This document shows, one piece after another, positions 17,946 to 26,138 of a DNA stretch of 64,000 nucleotides. Position 1 is the first letter of the stretch; the number at the start of each line of letters is the position of its first letter. The stretch spans positions 1,612,001 to 1,676,000 of the forward strand of contig NZ_FYFA01000001.1 of assembly GCF_900188435.1 (NCBI RefSeq). Reading direction: 5' to 3'. The position numbers and the translations under genes are program-made. The notes under the pieces are model-generated. The model was not told the origin of the DNA and searched no databases. It saw nothing but the letters and a program-made list of their open reading frames with translations. The stretch is from Marinobacter sp. es.048. GTDB lineage: Bacteria > Pseudomonadota > Gammaproteobacteria > Pseudomonadales > Oleiphilaceae.

Positions 17946-18602
17946 ATGAATCGGGATAATGGCTTTGAATCACAGAGAGCTTCCATGGTGGATTATCAGC
18001 TTCGTGCTCGTGGAATCGAGTCGCCGCTGGTGCTTGATGCCATGGGCCGGGTGGCACGGGAACACTTCGTTCCCAAACGTATGCGGGAGTGCGCCTACGA
18101 TGACGGTCCCTTACCCATCGGGGCAGGGCAGACCATCTCTCAGCCGTACATTGTGGCATTGATGACGGAAGCTCTGGATCTGGAGGGCGGGGAAAAGGTT
18201 CTCGATATAGGTACCGGTTCTGGCTATGCAGCTGCTGTTCTGGGTTGTATTGCCGGCGCAGTGTTCAGCATTGAACGGATTCGGGAGCTGGCAGATCGCG
18301 CAGCCGGTGTGCTTGCCGCCGAGGGCTTTGATAATGTTGAGGTACTCTGTGGCGACGGCACGATGGGCTGGCCTGAACATCAACCCTACGATGGCATTAT
18401 CGTTGCTGCCGGGGCTCCGGCGGTGCCGGATTCGCTAAAGCATCAACTGGCGATTGGTGGGCATCTGGTCATTCCGGTGGGCTCGGAGTATTCGGTGCAG
18501 TCACTGATACGCGTTACCCGGCTGGCTGAGGACGAGTTCCGGACTGAGGACCTGGGCTCAGTCCGCTTTGTCCCCCTGCTCGGCGAACAGGGGTGGTCGT
18601 AA
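17946..18602 (+). CDS. pcm: Protein-L-isoaspartate O-methyltransferase
   Basis: A 218-residue class I SAM-dependent methyltransferase. The SAM-binding motif I is VLDIGTGSGYAAAVL at about residues 80-94. The family segment PLPIGAGQTISQPYIVALM precedes it and DGIIVAAGAPAVPDSL follows. It methylates abnormal L-isoaspartyl residues in aged proteins to start their repair. It begins at an ATG preceded by GGAAGGGAGAG. In many gammaproteobacteria pcm lies near surE, nlpD and rpoS, but none of these follows here, so this copy is detached or a paralog. The protein ends at EQGWS without further domain. Confidence 0.9.
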   Translation: MNRDNGFESQRASMVDYQLRARGIESPLVLDAMGRVAREHFVPKRMRECAYDDGPLPIGAGQTISQPYIVALMTEALDLEGGEKVLDIGTGSGYAAAVLGCIAGAVFSIERIRELADRAAGVLAAEGFDNVEVLCGDGTMGWPEHQPYDGIIVAAGAPAVPDSLKHQLAIGGHLVIPVGSEYSVQSLIRVTRLAEDEFRTEDLGSVRFVPLLGEQGWS

Positions 18603-18624
18603 CTGCAGGACCTGACGTGATGAA

Positions 18625-19431
18625 TCAGCCTCCAGCATTAGTGCTTTCAAAGATCTTGTCGGCCGATGCCGCTACGAAACCCGAATAGAGCTGGCCATCC
18701 GGCTTCGGATACCGGAGTGCAAATTCGTAGAAACAACTGGGTATGGTCACGGTCTGGTCGGAAAAGGTAACGGGCACCCGATCGGCCATGGTTGACGATT
18801 GCTCCAGCAAGTCTTTTGGAGAGCCCTTCACCTCGCCGCCGGATGAATTCACCGTATAGCCGTGATCTTTCAGCAACTGATTGATCTCCGGTACCGAGCG
18901 GAACTGTTCCAGATGGTTGATGCTGACCGTGAAATGGTTCGCGCGGTAGCCCCAGGCGGCCATCCATGCGGCGTACTCGCTTTCTTTCATCAGCTCGCGG
19001 TAGGTTTCGTAGTCGAGCTCCCAGTGGCGTCCGGAATAGAGAAAATCATTAGCCGTAACCGCTTCCGGTTTTACCTGTTCAACAAGACGTTTCACCACAG
19101 ATTGCAACTCCGGTGAGCATTGCTCCACCAGCAGCTCGGAGATGAACACCTTTGGCAGCTCGCGGGAGGGGTGCTCATAGTGTCGGGCATAAAGCTTTTT
19201 GGCCTCGAAATGATATTCGCCACCTTCTTTATAACCCAAGCTGAGGAAGTGCTCTGCCAGAGTGTCCAGCCGAACTGGATCCAGGTTGAAGGTGCGAAGC
19301 GCGATATGGTCGTTGACGATCGCCTGACCCTCTTCGGCGCCCAGGATTTTGTGTATGCGATCGGCCGAGGGGGTCACCTGGCGGTAGGATTCCCAGAGCC
19401 TCGCAAACAGGGTGTCCGGATCAGTATGCAT
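18625..19431 (-). CDS. DUF1338 protein, 2-oxoadipate dioxygenase/decarboxylase family (HglS/YdcJ-like)
   Basis: A 268-residue protein of the DUF1338 family. VOC-like fold metal ligands are suggested by His in NDHIALRTF, His in ANHFTVSINHL and Glu in CFYEFALRYPKPDG. The known member HglS converts 2-oxoadipate to 2-hydroxyglutarate in lysine catabolism, using Fe(II). The start overlaps the last 11 bases of astA, so the two are translationally coupled on one transcript. Fusion or operon links between DUF1338 and arginine succinyltransferase suggest a joint amino acid role, but no other lysine pathway gene is here. I am sure of the family and not of the substrate. Confidence 0.82.
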   Translation of the reverse strand: MHTDPDTLFARLWESYRQVTPSADRIHKILGAEEGQAIVNDHIALRTFNLDPVRLDTLAEHFLSLGYKEGGEYHFEAKKLYARHYEHPSRELPKVFISELLVEQCSPELQSVVKRLVEQVKPEAVTANDFLYSGRHWELDYETYRELMKESEYAAWMAAWGYRANHFTVSINHLEQFRSVPEINQLLKDHGYTVNSSGGEVKGSPKDLLEQSSTMADRVPVTFSDQTVTIPSCFYEFALRYPKPDGQLYSGFVAASADKIFESTNAGG

Positions 19432-20542
19432 AGCGAATCTCCTCAGTAGCCGGTTTCTGGCGGGGCTGTTGGTGCTCCTGTGACTGTTGGCCGGTCTGGC
19501 TCAGCGGCATGTAGCAGGCCAGGCTTCCTTCGTCAAGGTTCAGTAGCTTCGCCAGTTGGTCTTGCACCACCAGGTTATTGGTGTCGGGGGCCGGCCAGAC
19601 CTGATCGGTCACCGAGGCCCTGAATTCCGAACAGCTGGCATTGGCAACTATAGCGGAATTAAAGAGTTCTCCCGCATTGCTCGCGGGATCCTTTTCTCCC
19701 TTCCGAAACACAGCGCGGGTCAGGAAAGTGTCGCGGACGCTGGCTATGTCTTGCCTGGGGCATTCCAGAGTTGGGCCACCATCCAGGAGATCCACGAACC
19801 CCCGATGTCGAAAGCCCTCGCGTTCCAGCATATGCCGTGCCGGGCGCGTGTCCTCATGCACCTGGCCGATAACTTCCCTGGCTTCACTGGTCATCTGCCG
19901 CGTATACAACGGCTTGGCGGGGATGAACTCTTCAATAAAGCCGCTCTGACCGCAACAGGCCAGCTGTGTTGCTGACAGGAAGTCCAGGTCGGCCACCTGG
20001 TGCTTGAGCCAGTCCCAGAACGGAGATTGGCCGGAACGATCGGAAACACCGCGCATCTCTGCGATCACCGTGTCCCCAAAACGCTCCGGGTGCAGGGCCA
20101 TGAACAGAAAGCGAACCCGGGAGAGCAGCTTGCCGGCATTGGCTCGGCGAAATCCGGGCCGGAGGTACAGCGAGCAGACCTCGGTGCAACCGGTGTAATG
20201 CTGGCATCGGATCAGGCTTTCCTCAGTATGACGTTTCTGTCGATCCCCCGCATGGTGGATCACGGCATTGCGGCGGAAATGAACGAGGGGGCGGGAAACG
20301 CCTGCCGCGGCTTCAATGCCGGTGGTGCCCATGATGTCACCGGTCGTACTGTCCTCCAGCACGAAAAGATAATGTTCATCGCCGGGCTTCGTCACGGTCC
20401 GGGCGAAGCTGTCGACCGAGTGATCGATCTTTCGACTCAGGGCATCACGGTCCGGCATCAGTGAGGTGAAGCCGGGTCCGGATTCAGTAGCGATCTGCAC
20501 CAGGGCATCAAGATCCCCTGGGGTAATCGGTCGAATTATCAT
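19421..20542 (-). CDS. astA: Arginine N-succinyltransferase
   Basis: A 373-residue AstA/AruG-family acyltransferase of GNAT fold. The N-terminus MIIRPITPGDLDALVQIATE and internal motifs typical of the family are seen: EVCSLYLRPGFRRANAGKLLSR with the acyl-CoA site, and later AEMRGVSDRSGQSPFWDWL. It transfers succinyl from succinyl-CoA to arginine, first step of the AST pathway. An ATG at 20560 would add six residues; GGGA before 20542 supports the later start. No astB, astD, astE or argR lies nearby. It is followed by the overlapping DUF1338 gene, an unusual pair. A homolog acting on another amine such as ornithine is possible. Confidence 0.87.
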   Translation of the reverse strand: MIIRPITPGDLDALVQIATESGPGFTSLMPDRDALSRKIDHSVDSFARTVTKPGDEHYLFVLEDSTTGDIMGTTGIEAAAGVSRPLVHFRRNAVIHHAGDRQKRHTEESLIRCQHYTGCTEVCSLYLRPGFRRANAGKLLSRVRFLFMALHPERFGDTVIAEMRGVSDRSGQSPFWDWLKHQVADLDFLSATQLACCGQSGFIEEFIPAKPLYTRQMTSEAREVIGQVHEDTRPARHMLEREGFRHRGFVDLLDGGPTLECPRQDIASVRDTFLTRAVFRKGEKDPASNAGELFNSAIVANASCSEFRASVTDQVWPAPDTNNLVVQDQLAKLLNLDEGSLACYMPLSQTGQQSQEHQQPRQKPATEEIRYAY

Positions 20543-20659
20543 GGCAAGCGTCCCGAGCATTGTTTCGGCTCAGTATGAAAGTCCTGGATGACAGATTGCA
20601 GCTGCATAATGAACGAAATGATCTACAATTAAGGCAAATTGAAAAGGATATTAGGCGAA

Positions 20660-21088
20660 ATGATCAGTGCTCAGGATCAAAAGCTCTTAATGCTGCTGAG
20701 GCAGAATGCCCGAGCCAGTATCACCGAGCTGGCGAAGGCCATGCATGTGTCACGGTCGACGGTACAGAACCGCATTACACGCCTGGAGGCCCGCGGTGTG
20801 ATCCGGGGCTACTCGGTGCAGTTGGGTGGGGAATTTTCTGCCAGTCAGGTCGAGGCCCACGTATCGATCAAGGTTTTTCAGAAACTGACCAGCCGGACGA
20901 ATTCGGCACTAGAGGGAATCAGCCAGGTATCGCAGCTGTTTTCGGTAAGTGGGGAGTACGACCTGATTGCTATCGTTCAGGCACAGACCCTGGAGGAACT
21001 GAGCGCCGTGCTGGACGACATTGGCAACCTGGAGGGGGTTGAGAGGACCAACTCTGCCGTGGTCCTGGAAACCCGGTTCCGGCGCTAA
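20660..21088 (+). CDS. Lrp/AsnC family transcriptional regulator
   Basis: A 142-residue Lrp/AsnC-type regulator. It has an N-terminal helix-turn-helix (SITELAKAMHVSRSTVQNRITRLEARGVI, about residues 20-48) followed by the ligand-binding RAM domain (SVSGEYDLIAIVQAQTLEELSAVL). Such proteins respond to amino acids. It diverges from astA and DUF1338, separated by 117 bases, so it is the natural candidate to control that amino acid operon. The ATG at 20660 follows GATATTAGGCGAA; the earlier TTG at 20639 in frame is less likely. The ligand is inferred, not shown. Confidence 0.9.
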   Translation: MISAQDQKLLMLLRQNARASITELAKAMHVSRSTVQNRITRLEARGVIRGYSVQLGGEFSASQVEAHVSIKVFQKLTSRTNSALEGISQVSQLFSVSGEYDLIAIVQAQTLEELSAVLDDIGNLEGVERTNSAVVLETRFRR

Positions 21089-21103
21089 ACAGGGTTGGTC
21101 AGA

Positions 21104-21217
21104 TCAGGAGCCCAGCATTCCTGCATAAGCACTGTAGAGGAAGGCACCCGAGCCCAGAAGAATGATGCCCCAGGCGGGAAAGATCAAAAACGAACGTTTT
21201 GCTTTGCTCATGGCCAT
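21104..21217 (-). CDS. Small single-helix membrane protein (37 codons)
   Basis: A very small reading frame, MAMSKAKRSFLIFPAWGII followed by LLGSGAFLYSAYAGMLGS, with a basic start and one hydrophobic helix. Three ATGs are possible (21223, 21217, 21211); GGA eight bases before 21217 makes it the best. The stop lies 16 bases from the end of the Lrp-type gene, so the two converge. I do not recognise a family. The amphiphilic pattern K/R-rich start then a helix with aromatic and small residues is like many bacterial small membrane proteins, but a chance open frame cannot be ruled out. Confidence 0.42.
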   Translation of the reverse strand: MAMSKAKRSFLIFPAWGIILLGSGAFLYSAYAGMLGS

Positions 21218-21223
21218 ATGCAT

Positions 21224-21434
21224 ATCCAATTGGCTCGGAAAGTAGGTTCACACTCTTCACAGTAGCTCAAACTTGACAAATGTTACGAAAAATTTTGAGG
21301 AATAGTTCTCGGACGAGGATTAATTTGCCAATTGCGGGGGCACTAAATGCTATTGAGCGGGTCTGAAATGACGCTAGTATGAACAGGAATTGCAAAATTT
21401 AAACATAAAGCAGAATAACAAAAAGGAGCCGTTT
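21224..21434. promoter_or_regulatory. Upstream region of the acyl-CoA synthetase gene
   Basis: About 210 bases with no supported gene. AT-rich compared with its surroundings. It contains a TTGACA near 21273 that could be a -35 element of the AMP-binding gene, but no well-placed TATAAT follows. An AAAAGGAG ribosome-binding site precedes the ATG at 21435. No clear PsrA or FadR palindrome was seen. Confidence 0.35.
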
Positions 21435-23117
21435 ATGGCGGTAGACCCCCGGAAGCAGACCTCACTCCATTGCCTGTTTTACTGGGCAGAGGAAACCCCT
21501 GACAACGTTTACCTTACTCAGCCTTACCCGGATGGCCGTGTCGAAGATATTACCTGGAAACAGGCTGCCGACCAGGTATCCAGGGTGGCCGCTTACCTGA
21601 ACAGCCTGGAACTGCCCGCGCCCAGTAATATCAGTATTCTGGGCAAGAACAGCGCGCACTGGATCCTTGCTGATCTGGCGATATGGGCGGCAGGCCATGT
21701 TTCGGTGCCGCTCTATCCCACGCTCAACGGTGACACTGCCGCCTACGTTCTCGAGCACAGTGAGGCAAAGCTTCTGTTCCTGGGCAAACTTGATGGCACC
21801 GCAGACGGCTGGAACGACATCAAGAACCACATTCCGGACGATCTGCCGCTCATTTCCCTGCCCATGTCGCCGCGGGACGACACACCGAAATGGCTGGACA
21901 TCATCGCCGACCTGGAGCCGGCAGCGCCCAAACTTCCGGACCCTGACAACCTGGCCACAATTGTCTATACCTCGGGCAGCACTGGCCGTCCCAAAGGCGT
22001 AATGCACAGTTTCCGGACCATGATTTCGGTGGCTGACGGCCTGCAGCAGTTGTTCCCGGTCTCCTCTGAAGAGCGGATGCTTTCCTATCTGCCCCTGGCC
22101 CATGTGGCTGAGCGGGCCGCGGTGGAAACGCAGTCCCTGTATTACGGTTTCCATCTCTACTTTGCGAACTCGCTGGATACTTTCCAGGAAGACCTGCAGC
22201 GGGCAAGGCCGACGCTGTTTTTCTCGGTCCCGCGCCTCTGGATGAAGTTCTATCTGGGTGTGAACGCCAAACTGCCGCCGAAGAAACAGAAGCTGTTGTT
22301 CAATCTTCCTATCATTAGCGGTCTGGTCAAAAAGAAGGTCCTGAAACAGTTGGGACTGGACTATTGCCGGGCAGCCCTTACTGGAGCCGCGCCGCTTTCA
22401 GCGGATATCGTCAACTGGTACCGCAACCTCGGGCTGGAGCTGTTGGAAGTGTATGGGATGTCTGAAAACTTCGGGTATTCTCACGCCAACCGGCCTGGAC
22501 AGGCAAGGGCTGGATCTGTGGGTATGGCCAACCCCGGGGTCGAACACCGTATCGGCGAGGGCGGCGAAGTTCAGGTCAAAAGCCCCGGGCAGATGCTGGG
22601 GTATTACAAGAATGAGGAGAAAACGAAAGAGGACCTTACCGATGACGGTTTCCTGAAAACCGGGGATATGGGGGAAATTGACCGGGATGGTACCCTTCGG
22701 ATCACTGGCCGGGTAAAGGATCTGTTCAAAACGTCCAAAGGCAAATACGTGGTGCCGGTGCCCATCGAGAATCGCTTCAATCATCCCAAGGCCGAGGTGG
22801 TCTGTTTAGCCGGTGCCAACCAGCCGCAGCCTTGCCTGATGGTCCTGCTGTCGGAGGAGGCCAGGGGTGAGCTGGAAACCGGAGCCGATCGCGGTGAGCT
22901 GGAGCAGGAACTTGCGGCCGAACTGGAGGCGGTAAACACGGAGTGCGAGTCCCACGAGAAGGTGGCTTTCGTTGTGGTGGTTGGTGAGCCCTGGACCATG
23001 GAGAACGGCATGCTCACGCCGACCATGAAGATCAAGCGGAATGTGATAGAAGACTTTTACAACCGAAAGATGGACGACTGGTTCAGTCAGAAGAAAAAAG
23101 TTGTCTGGGAGTTCTGA
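21435..23117 (+). CDS. AMP-dependent acyl-CoA synthetase (long-chain fatty acid-CoA ligase like)
   Basis: A 560-residue AMP-binding enzyme. The adenylation signature is IVYTSGSTGRPKGVMHSF at about residues 174-191. Later motifs include EVYGMSENFGYSHA, LKTGDMGEIDRDGTL, RITGRVKDLFKTSKGKYVVP and a C-terminal lysine in PTMKIKRNVI. It activates a carboxylic acid with ATP and loads it on CoA. The FadD-like layout suggests a fatty acid. ATG at 21435 follows AAAAGGAG. It stands alone before a strong terminator, so its product is a single-gene transcript. Confidence 0.87.
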   Translation: MAVDPRKQTSLHCLFYWAEETPDNVYLTQPYPDGRVEDITWKQAADQVSRVAAYLNSLELPAPSNISILGKNSAHWILADLAIWAAGHVSVPLYPTLNGDTAAYVLEHSEAKLLFLGKLDGTADGWNDIKNHIPDDLPLISLPMSPRDDTPKWLDIIADLEPAAPKLPDPDNLATIVYTSGSTGRPKGVMHSFRTMISVADGLQQLFPVSSEERMLSYLPLAHVAERAAVETQSLYYGFHLYFANSLDTFQEDLQRARPTLFFSVPRLWMKFYLGVNAKLPPKKQKLLFNLPIISGLVKKKVLKQLGLDYCRAALTGAAPLSADIVNWYRNLGLELLEVYGMSENFGYSHANRPGQARAGSVGMANPGVEHRIGEGGEVQVKSPGQMLGYYKNEEKTKEDLTDDGFLKTGDMGEIDRDGTLRITGRVKDLFKTSKGKYVVPVPIENRFNHPKAEVVCLAGANQPQPCLMVLLSEEARGELETGADRGELEQELAAELEAVNTECESHEKVAFVVVVGEPWTMENGMLTPTMKIKRNVIEDFYNRKMDDWFSQKKKVVWEF

Positions 23118-23146
23118 TTTTTCCAGATATTTTTGCGTCCCAATGC

Positions 23147-23184
23147 AAAACGCCGGTGGCTACTTCGGGAGCCACCGGCGTTTT
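23147..23184 (+). terminator. Rho-independent terminator after the acyl-CoA synthetase gene
   Basis: A perfect 15-bp stem, AAAACGCCGGTGGCT with AGCCACCGGCGTTTT, and an eight-base loop, beginning 30 bases after the stop. The ends are A- and T-rich, so it could work in both directions and also end the small minus-strand gene at 23254-23448. Confidence 0.85.
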
Positions 23185-23253
23185 CAAATCCTTATGTTCT
23201 TTCTGTTCTCAGCCTGAGTGATCTTCTCGCCCATGCCAGATTCGGCCGCCGTT

Positions 23254-23448
23254 TTAGTGGCCGCCCTGCATCTGGCTCATGTCCGGAGCAACGTTTGCCG
23301 CTTTCCGGTTGAAGCTCCGCATTTTGCGACTGAAAAACTGTACCGCCTGCTTTGCCGCAGCACGGGTATACTGGCGCCTGACCTCAGCACTGTTGTGGAG
23401 GATACTGGACGGCAGCGGGTTTACGGTTGCGATATGGTTCTGAGTCAT
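23254..23448 (-). CDS. Small basic protein of unknown function (64 aa)
   Basis: A 64-residue, strongly basic protein (VRRQYTRAAAKQAVQFFSRK, RSFNRKAA) with no membrane helix and a hydrophilic end DMSQMQGGH. A very strong ribosome-binding site, AAAGGAGGAAGG, lies a few bases before the ATG, which argues it is translated. It faces the divergent LysR gene across 146 bases and is followed by the bidirectional terminator at 23147-23184. I do not recognise a family; the N-terminal MTQNHIATVNPLPSSILH segment is polar. A small regulator or a ribosome/nucleic-acid-binding protein is possible. Confidence 0.6.
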   Translation of the reverse strand: MTQNHIATVNPLPSSILHNSAEVRRQYTRAAAKQAVQFFSRKMRSFNRKAANVAPDMSQMQGGH

Positions 23449-23594
23449 AGCGCCTTCCTCCTTTTTTCGGGTGTATTGATTTTGGTAGGTAGATTAGTTA
23501 GTTATCTACCTTTAATTTAAAGCAATTCTAAGGGTTCTTATTTGCAGTTTGAATACGTTAAAATCCGTACTCACGTTGCAAATATGCAGTAACT

Positions 23595-24494
23595 ATGGAC
23601 TGGGATTATCTTCGATATGTACGGGCCCTGGCAATAGGTGGAACCTTTGCCAAGGCCGGAGAATTACTGGGTGTGCACCAAACCACAGTTCTACGCCGGC
23701 TTGACCAGATGGAAGAGTCGCTGGGTGTGCAATTTTTCGAACGGAGCCGGGACGGATTACAGCTCACTCCGGTGGGTGAAACCGCGTTCAGGGAGGCCGA
23801 ACGGCTGGCCATCGAGATGGAAAATCTCGAGCGCAAACTGGTCGGGCAAGATTCGGCTCCGGTAGGTAAAGTGAGACTGGCGGCGGAAGACGCGATGATG
23901 AACGCGTTGCTCAGCCCGATCCTGGCCGAGCTGGTTCGAGAGTTTCCGGACATTGAACTGGAAACCCTGACCGACAACGACGTGGCCAATCTGAGCCATC
24001 GGGAAGCCGACCTGACGCTGCGACCCGAGAACAAGCCGCAGGCAACCCTGGAGGGTGAGCGGATTGCGGCCATCGAATCCGCTGTGTATGGATCTGCCCG
24101 CTATTGCCGGCGGCACCGCAATATGGATATTGAGAACCACCAGGAAGGTTGCCTCTGGATCATACCCGATGAAACCTTCAGCCACCTGGCCACCGGCCGC
24201 TGGTATCGGAAGCACCTGAAGAATGTTACCTCCTTTATTCGCTGCAACAGCCTGCAATCCATGCATGCTTTGGCGAAAGCCGGCGCAGGCCTGACGGTTT
24301 TGCCCTGCTATCTGGGTGAGGGCAGTCGGGAACTTCGCCGCCTGTCCGACCCGCTGGAGGGGGAAAGTGTTGACCTCTGGCTGCATGTGAACCAGGACAC
24401 TCAGCATATGGCCCGTGTCCGTATCGTTATGGAGTACCTGGTTGAACGCCTTCAGGCATTGGAGTCCCAGTTGGAGATCACCTCGACATTCTAG
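23595..24494 (+). CDS. LysR family transcriptional regulator
   Basis: A 299-residue LysR-type regulator. The DNA-binding domain starts MDWDYLRYVRALAIGGTFAK and includes GVHQTTVLRRLDQMEESLGV at about residues 26-45. The effector domain follows from about residue 90 and ends before EYLVERLQALESQLEITSTF. This subgroup, with the DW(D/N)xLR start, often controls single divergent or distant targets. The small 64-residue gene diverges from it. It converges on a transglycosylase-like gene. Confidence 0.88.
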   Translation: MDWDYLRYVRALAIGGTFAKAGELLGVHQTTVLRRLDQMEESLGVQFFERSRDGLQLTPVGETAFREAERLAIEMENLERKLVGQDSAPVGKVRLAAEDAMMNALLSPILAELVREFPDIELETLTDNDVANLSHREADLTLRPENKPQATLEGERIAAIESAVYGSARYCRRHRNMDIENHQEGCLWIIPDETFSHLATGRWYRKHLKNVTSFIRCNSLQSMHALAKAGAGLTVLPCYLGEGSRELRRLSDPLEGESVDLWLHVNQDTQHMARVRIVMEYLVERLQALESQLEITSTF

Positions 24495-24500
24495 GTGGCA

Positions 24501-25289
24501 TCAGCCACAAAATGGCCAGAACTGGTACCAGCGCCAGCACTGGAATTCCTGCTCGCAGGTTTTCAGCTGGTTGTCGTAGCGGAAGGCCCGGGTCTGTACC
24601 CGGGCAGCCAGATCCATGACGGCCGGCTTCTGTTCGAAACTCCTGCGAGCGTATCCGCCGCGGCCCTCATGGTAGGCAAGATACAGTTTTCTGGGCGCCG
24701 AGAAGGGGATGCCCAGCTGTCTGTGGCTTAGCCGGTTGTACCAGCCCACGAAATCCAGCGCGTACTCCATGTCGGTTCGCACGGTAAACCAGCCCTCGCC
24801 GTTGGCCAGGAGATATTCCTGCCAGGCTGGGTCCAGCGCCTGGGCATAGCCATAGGCTGTCGTCGGCCTGGTCCAGGGTATAAAACCCCACAGCAGGGTG
24901 CGTGGCGGCCTGGCATGGCTTCGGAACGAGGATTCGTAGTAGACAAACGCCATCTGGGTGGCGATGGGCGTGCCCCAGCGTTGCTCGGATTCGCTGGCGT
25001 AGTCGTACCAGACCGGATGCTCCCGGAAGATTTCGCAGACATTCTCCGGATTCGCCGGAGGATCCGGTGCCAGCAGGCTGAAGCGAAGCGTTGCCCAGAT
25101 GCCCATCAATAAACCCAGCATCGGAAGCCCGTACCATCTGGCCCGGCTTTTCCAGATCTCCACTGTCGTGCGCCGGCCTCCGCTTTTACGGCGAGGTCTT
25201 TTTCGTATTCCTAACAAACCGTCATCTCCGGCACCCAGGGATTGCTTGCTGCATGCATTACACCCATGGCATAAGGGAATCAACGACAC
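24501..25289 (-). CDS. Transglycosylase SLT-domain-like protein
   Basis: A 262-residue protein with a Cys- and basic-rich N-terminus, one hydrophobic helix near WYGLPMLGLLMGIWATLRFSL (about residues 52-72), and a lysozyme-like domain after it. The lytic transglycosylase pattern is seen in QMAFVYYESSFRSHARPP, with catalytic Glu of ESS, then TTAYGYAQALDPAWQEYL and LYLAYHEGRGGYARRSF. It would cleave peptidoglycan glycan strands from the periplasmic side, anchored in the inner membrane. The first 30 residues include several cysteines and may not be translated; a later start is possible. It diverges from the DUF2059 gene. Confidence 0.72.
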   Translation of the reverse strand: MSLIPLCHGCNACSKQSLGAGDDGLLGIRKRPRRKSGGRRTTVEIWKSRARWYGLPMLGLLMGIWATLRFSLLAPDPPANPENVCEIFREHPVWYDYASESEQRWGTPIATQMAFVYYESSFRSHARPPRTLLWGFIPWTRPTTAYGYAQALDPAWQEYLLANGEGWFTVRTDMEYALDFVGWYNRLSHRQLGIPFSAPRKLYLAYHEGRGGYARRSFEQKPAVMDLAARVQTRAFRYDNQLKTCEQEFQCWRWYQFWPFCG

Positions 25290-25307
25290 GTCCTGGATGA
25301 TAGGTAA

Positions 25308-26138
25308 ATGACGCGATTTCCCCTAATTAAACCTCTTTTAGTCACAGCCCTGCTAATGACCGGTATTGCCCAGGCGGCACCGGATGCCCGCCAGGTGCTG
25401 GCAGTATCCCCCGTTGACGACATTGTGGCACGTTACCCGGCGATGATGAGTCAGGGAATCCGGGAGGGTCTCAAGCAGAATGGTCAGCTCCCACCCATGG
25501 TGGCCAATACCATTGGCAACATTGTCAGCAGCGGTTTCAACTCTGTGGATATCGAGCAGCAGATCATTAATGATCTGCAAGCCAAACTCACGGATTTGCA
25601 ACTTCAGGCAGTCCATGACTGGTACGAAACCCCTGTGGCCAGCAAGATTTCCTCGGCCGAGATTGCAGCTTCGGAACCTTCGGCCTGGCCGAAGATCCAG
25701 GCCAGTGCCGCGGAACTGAACAGCCAGTACAAGGGCACACGCAAAGCGGAAATGTTCGACCGGTTTGATCGGGCGGCGCGGGCAACGGAAAGCGCCGTGG
25801 ATACCACAATTGCGGTTCAGCTCGGCCTGGCAACCGCAATGACGGCATTCAGCAGTGATTCCGACAATCATGAACAGTTGCGGCAACGTATTGAAAGCCA
25901 GCGCAGCATGCTCAGGGGTGTCGTGGGTCAGCAGGTTTACGACAGCTATCTGTATACCTACCAGAATATCGGTGCCCAGGAGATGGATCTGTACCTGGAG
26001 TTCCTGGAGAGCCCGGCCGGCGCAGCCTTCTCGAAGGTTGTTACCAACAGCATCCAGCAAGCAATCACCGAGCCGGTGGAAAGCATTGGCAAGCAGATGT
26101 CCCGTTTTCTCAGCCCGGAATCACCAGGCGGTCAGTGA
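25308..26138 (+). CDS. DUF2059 family secreted protein
   Basis: A 276-residue protein with a signal peptide (FPLIKPLLVTALLMTGIAQA, cut after about residue 24). Two copies of the DUF2059 helical pattern are seen: LQAVHDWYETPVASKISSAE and MDLYLEFLESPAGAAFSKVV, with the typical Y/F-x-S/T-P-x-G/A-x-x turn. Its function is not known; a periplasmic location is expected. The gene ends 29 bases inside the convergent MBL-fold gene. The start follows GATAGGTAA, a weak ribosome-binding site. Confidence 0.8.
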   Translation: MTRFPLIKPLLVTALLMTGIAQAAPDARQVLAVSPVDDIVARYPAMMSQGIREGLKQNGQLPPMVANTIGNIVSSGFNSVDIEQQIINDLQAKLTDLQLQAVHDWYETPVASKISSAEIAASEPSAWPKIQASAAELNSQYKGTRKAEMFDRFDRAARATESAVDTTIAVQLGLATAMTAFSSDSDNHEQLRQRIESQRSMLRGVVGQQVYDSYLYTYQNIGAQEMDLYLEFLESPAGAAFSKVVTNSIQQAITEPVESIGKQMSRFLSPESPGGQ

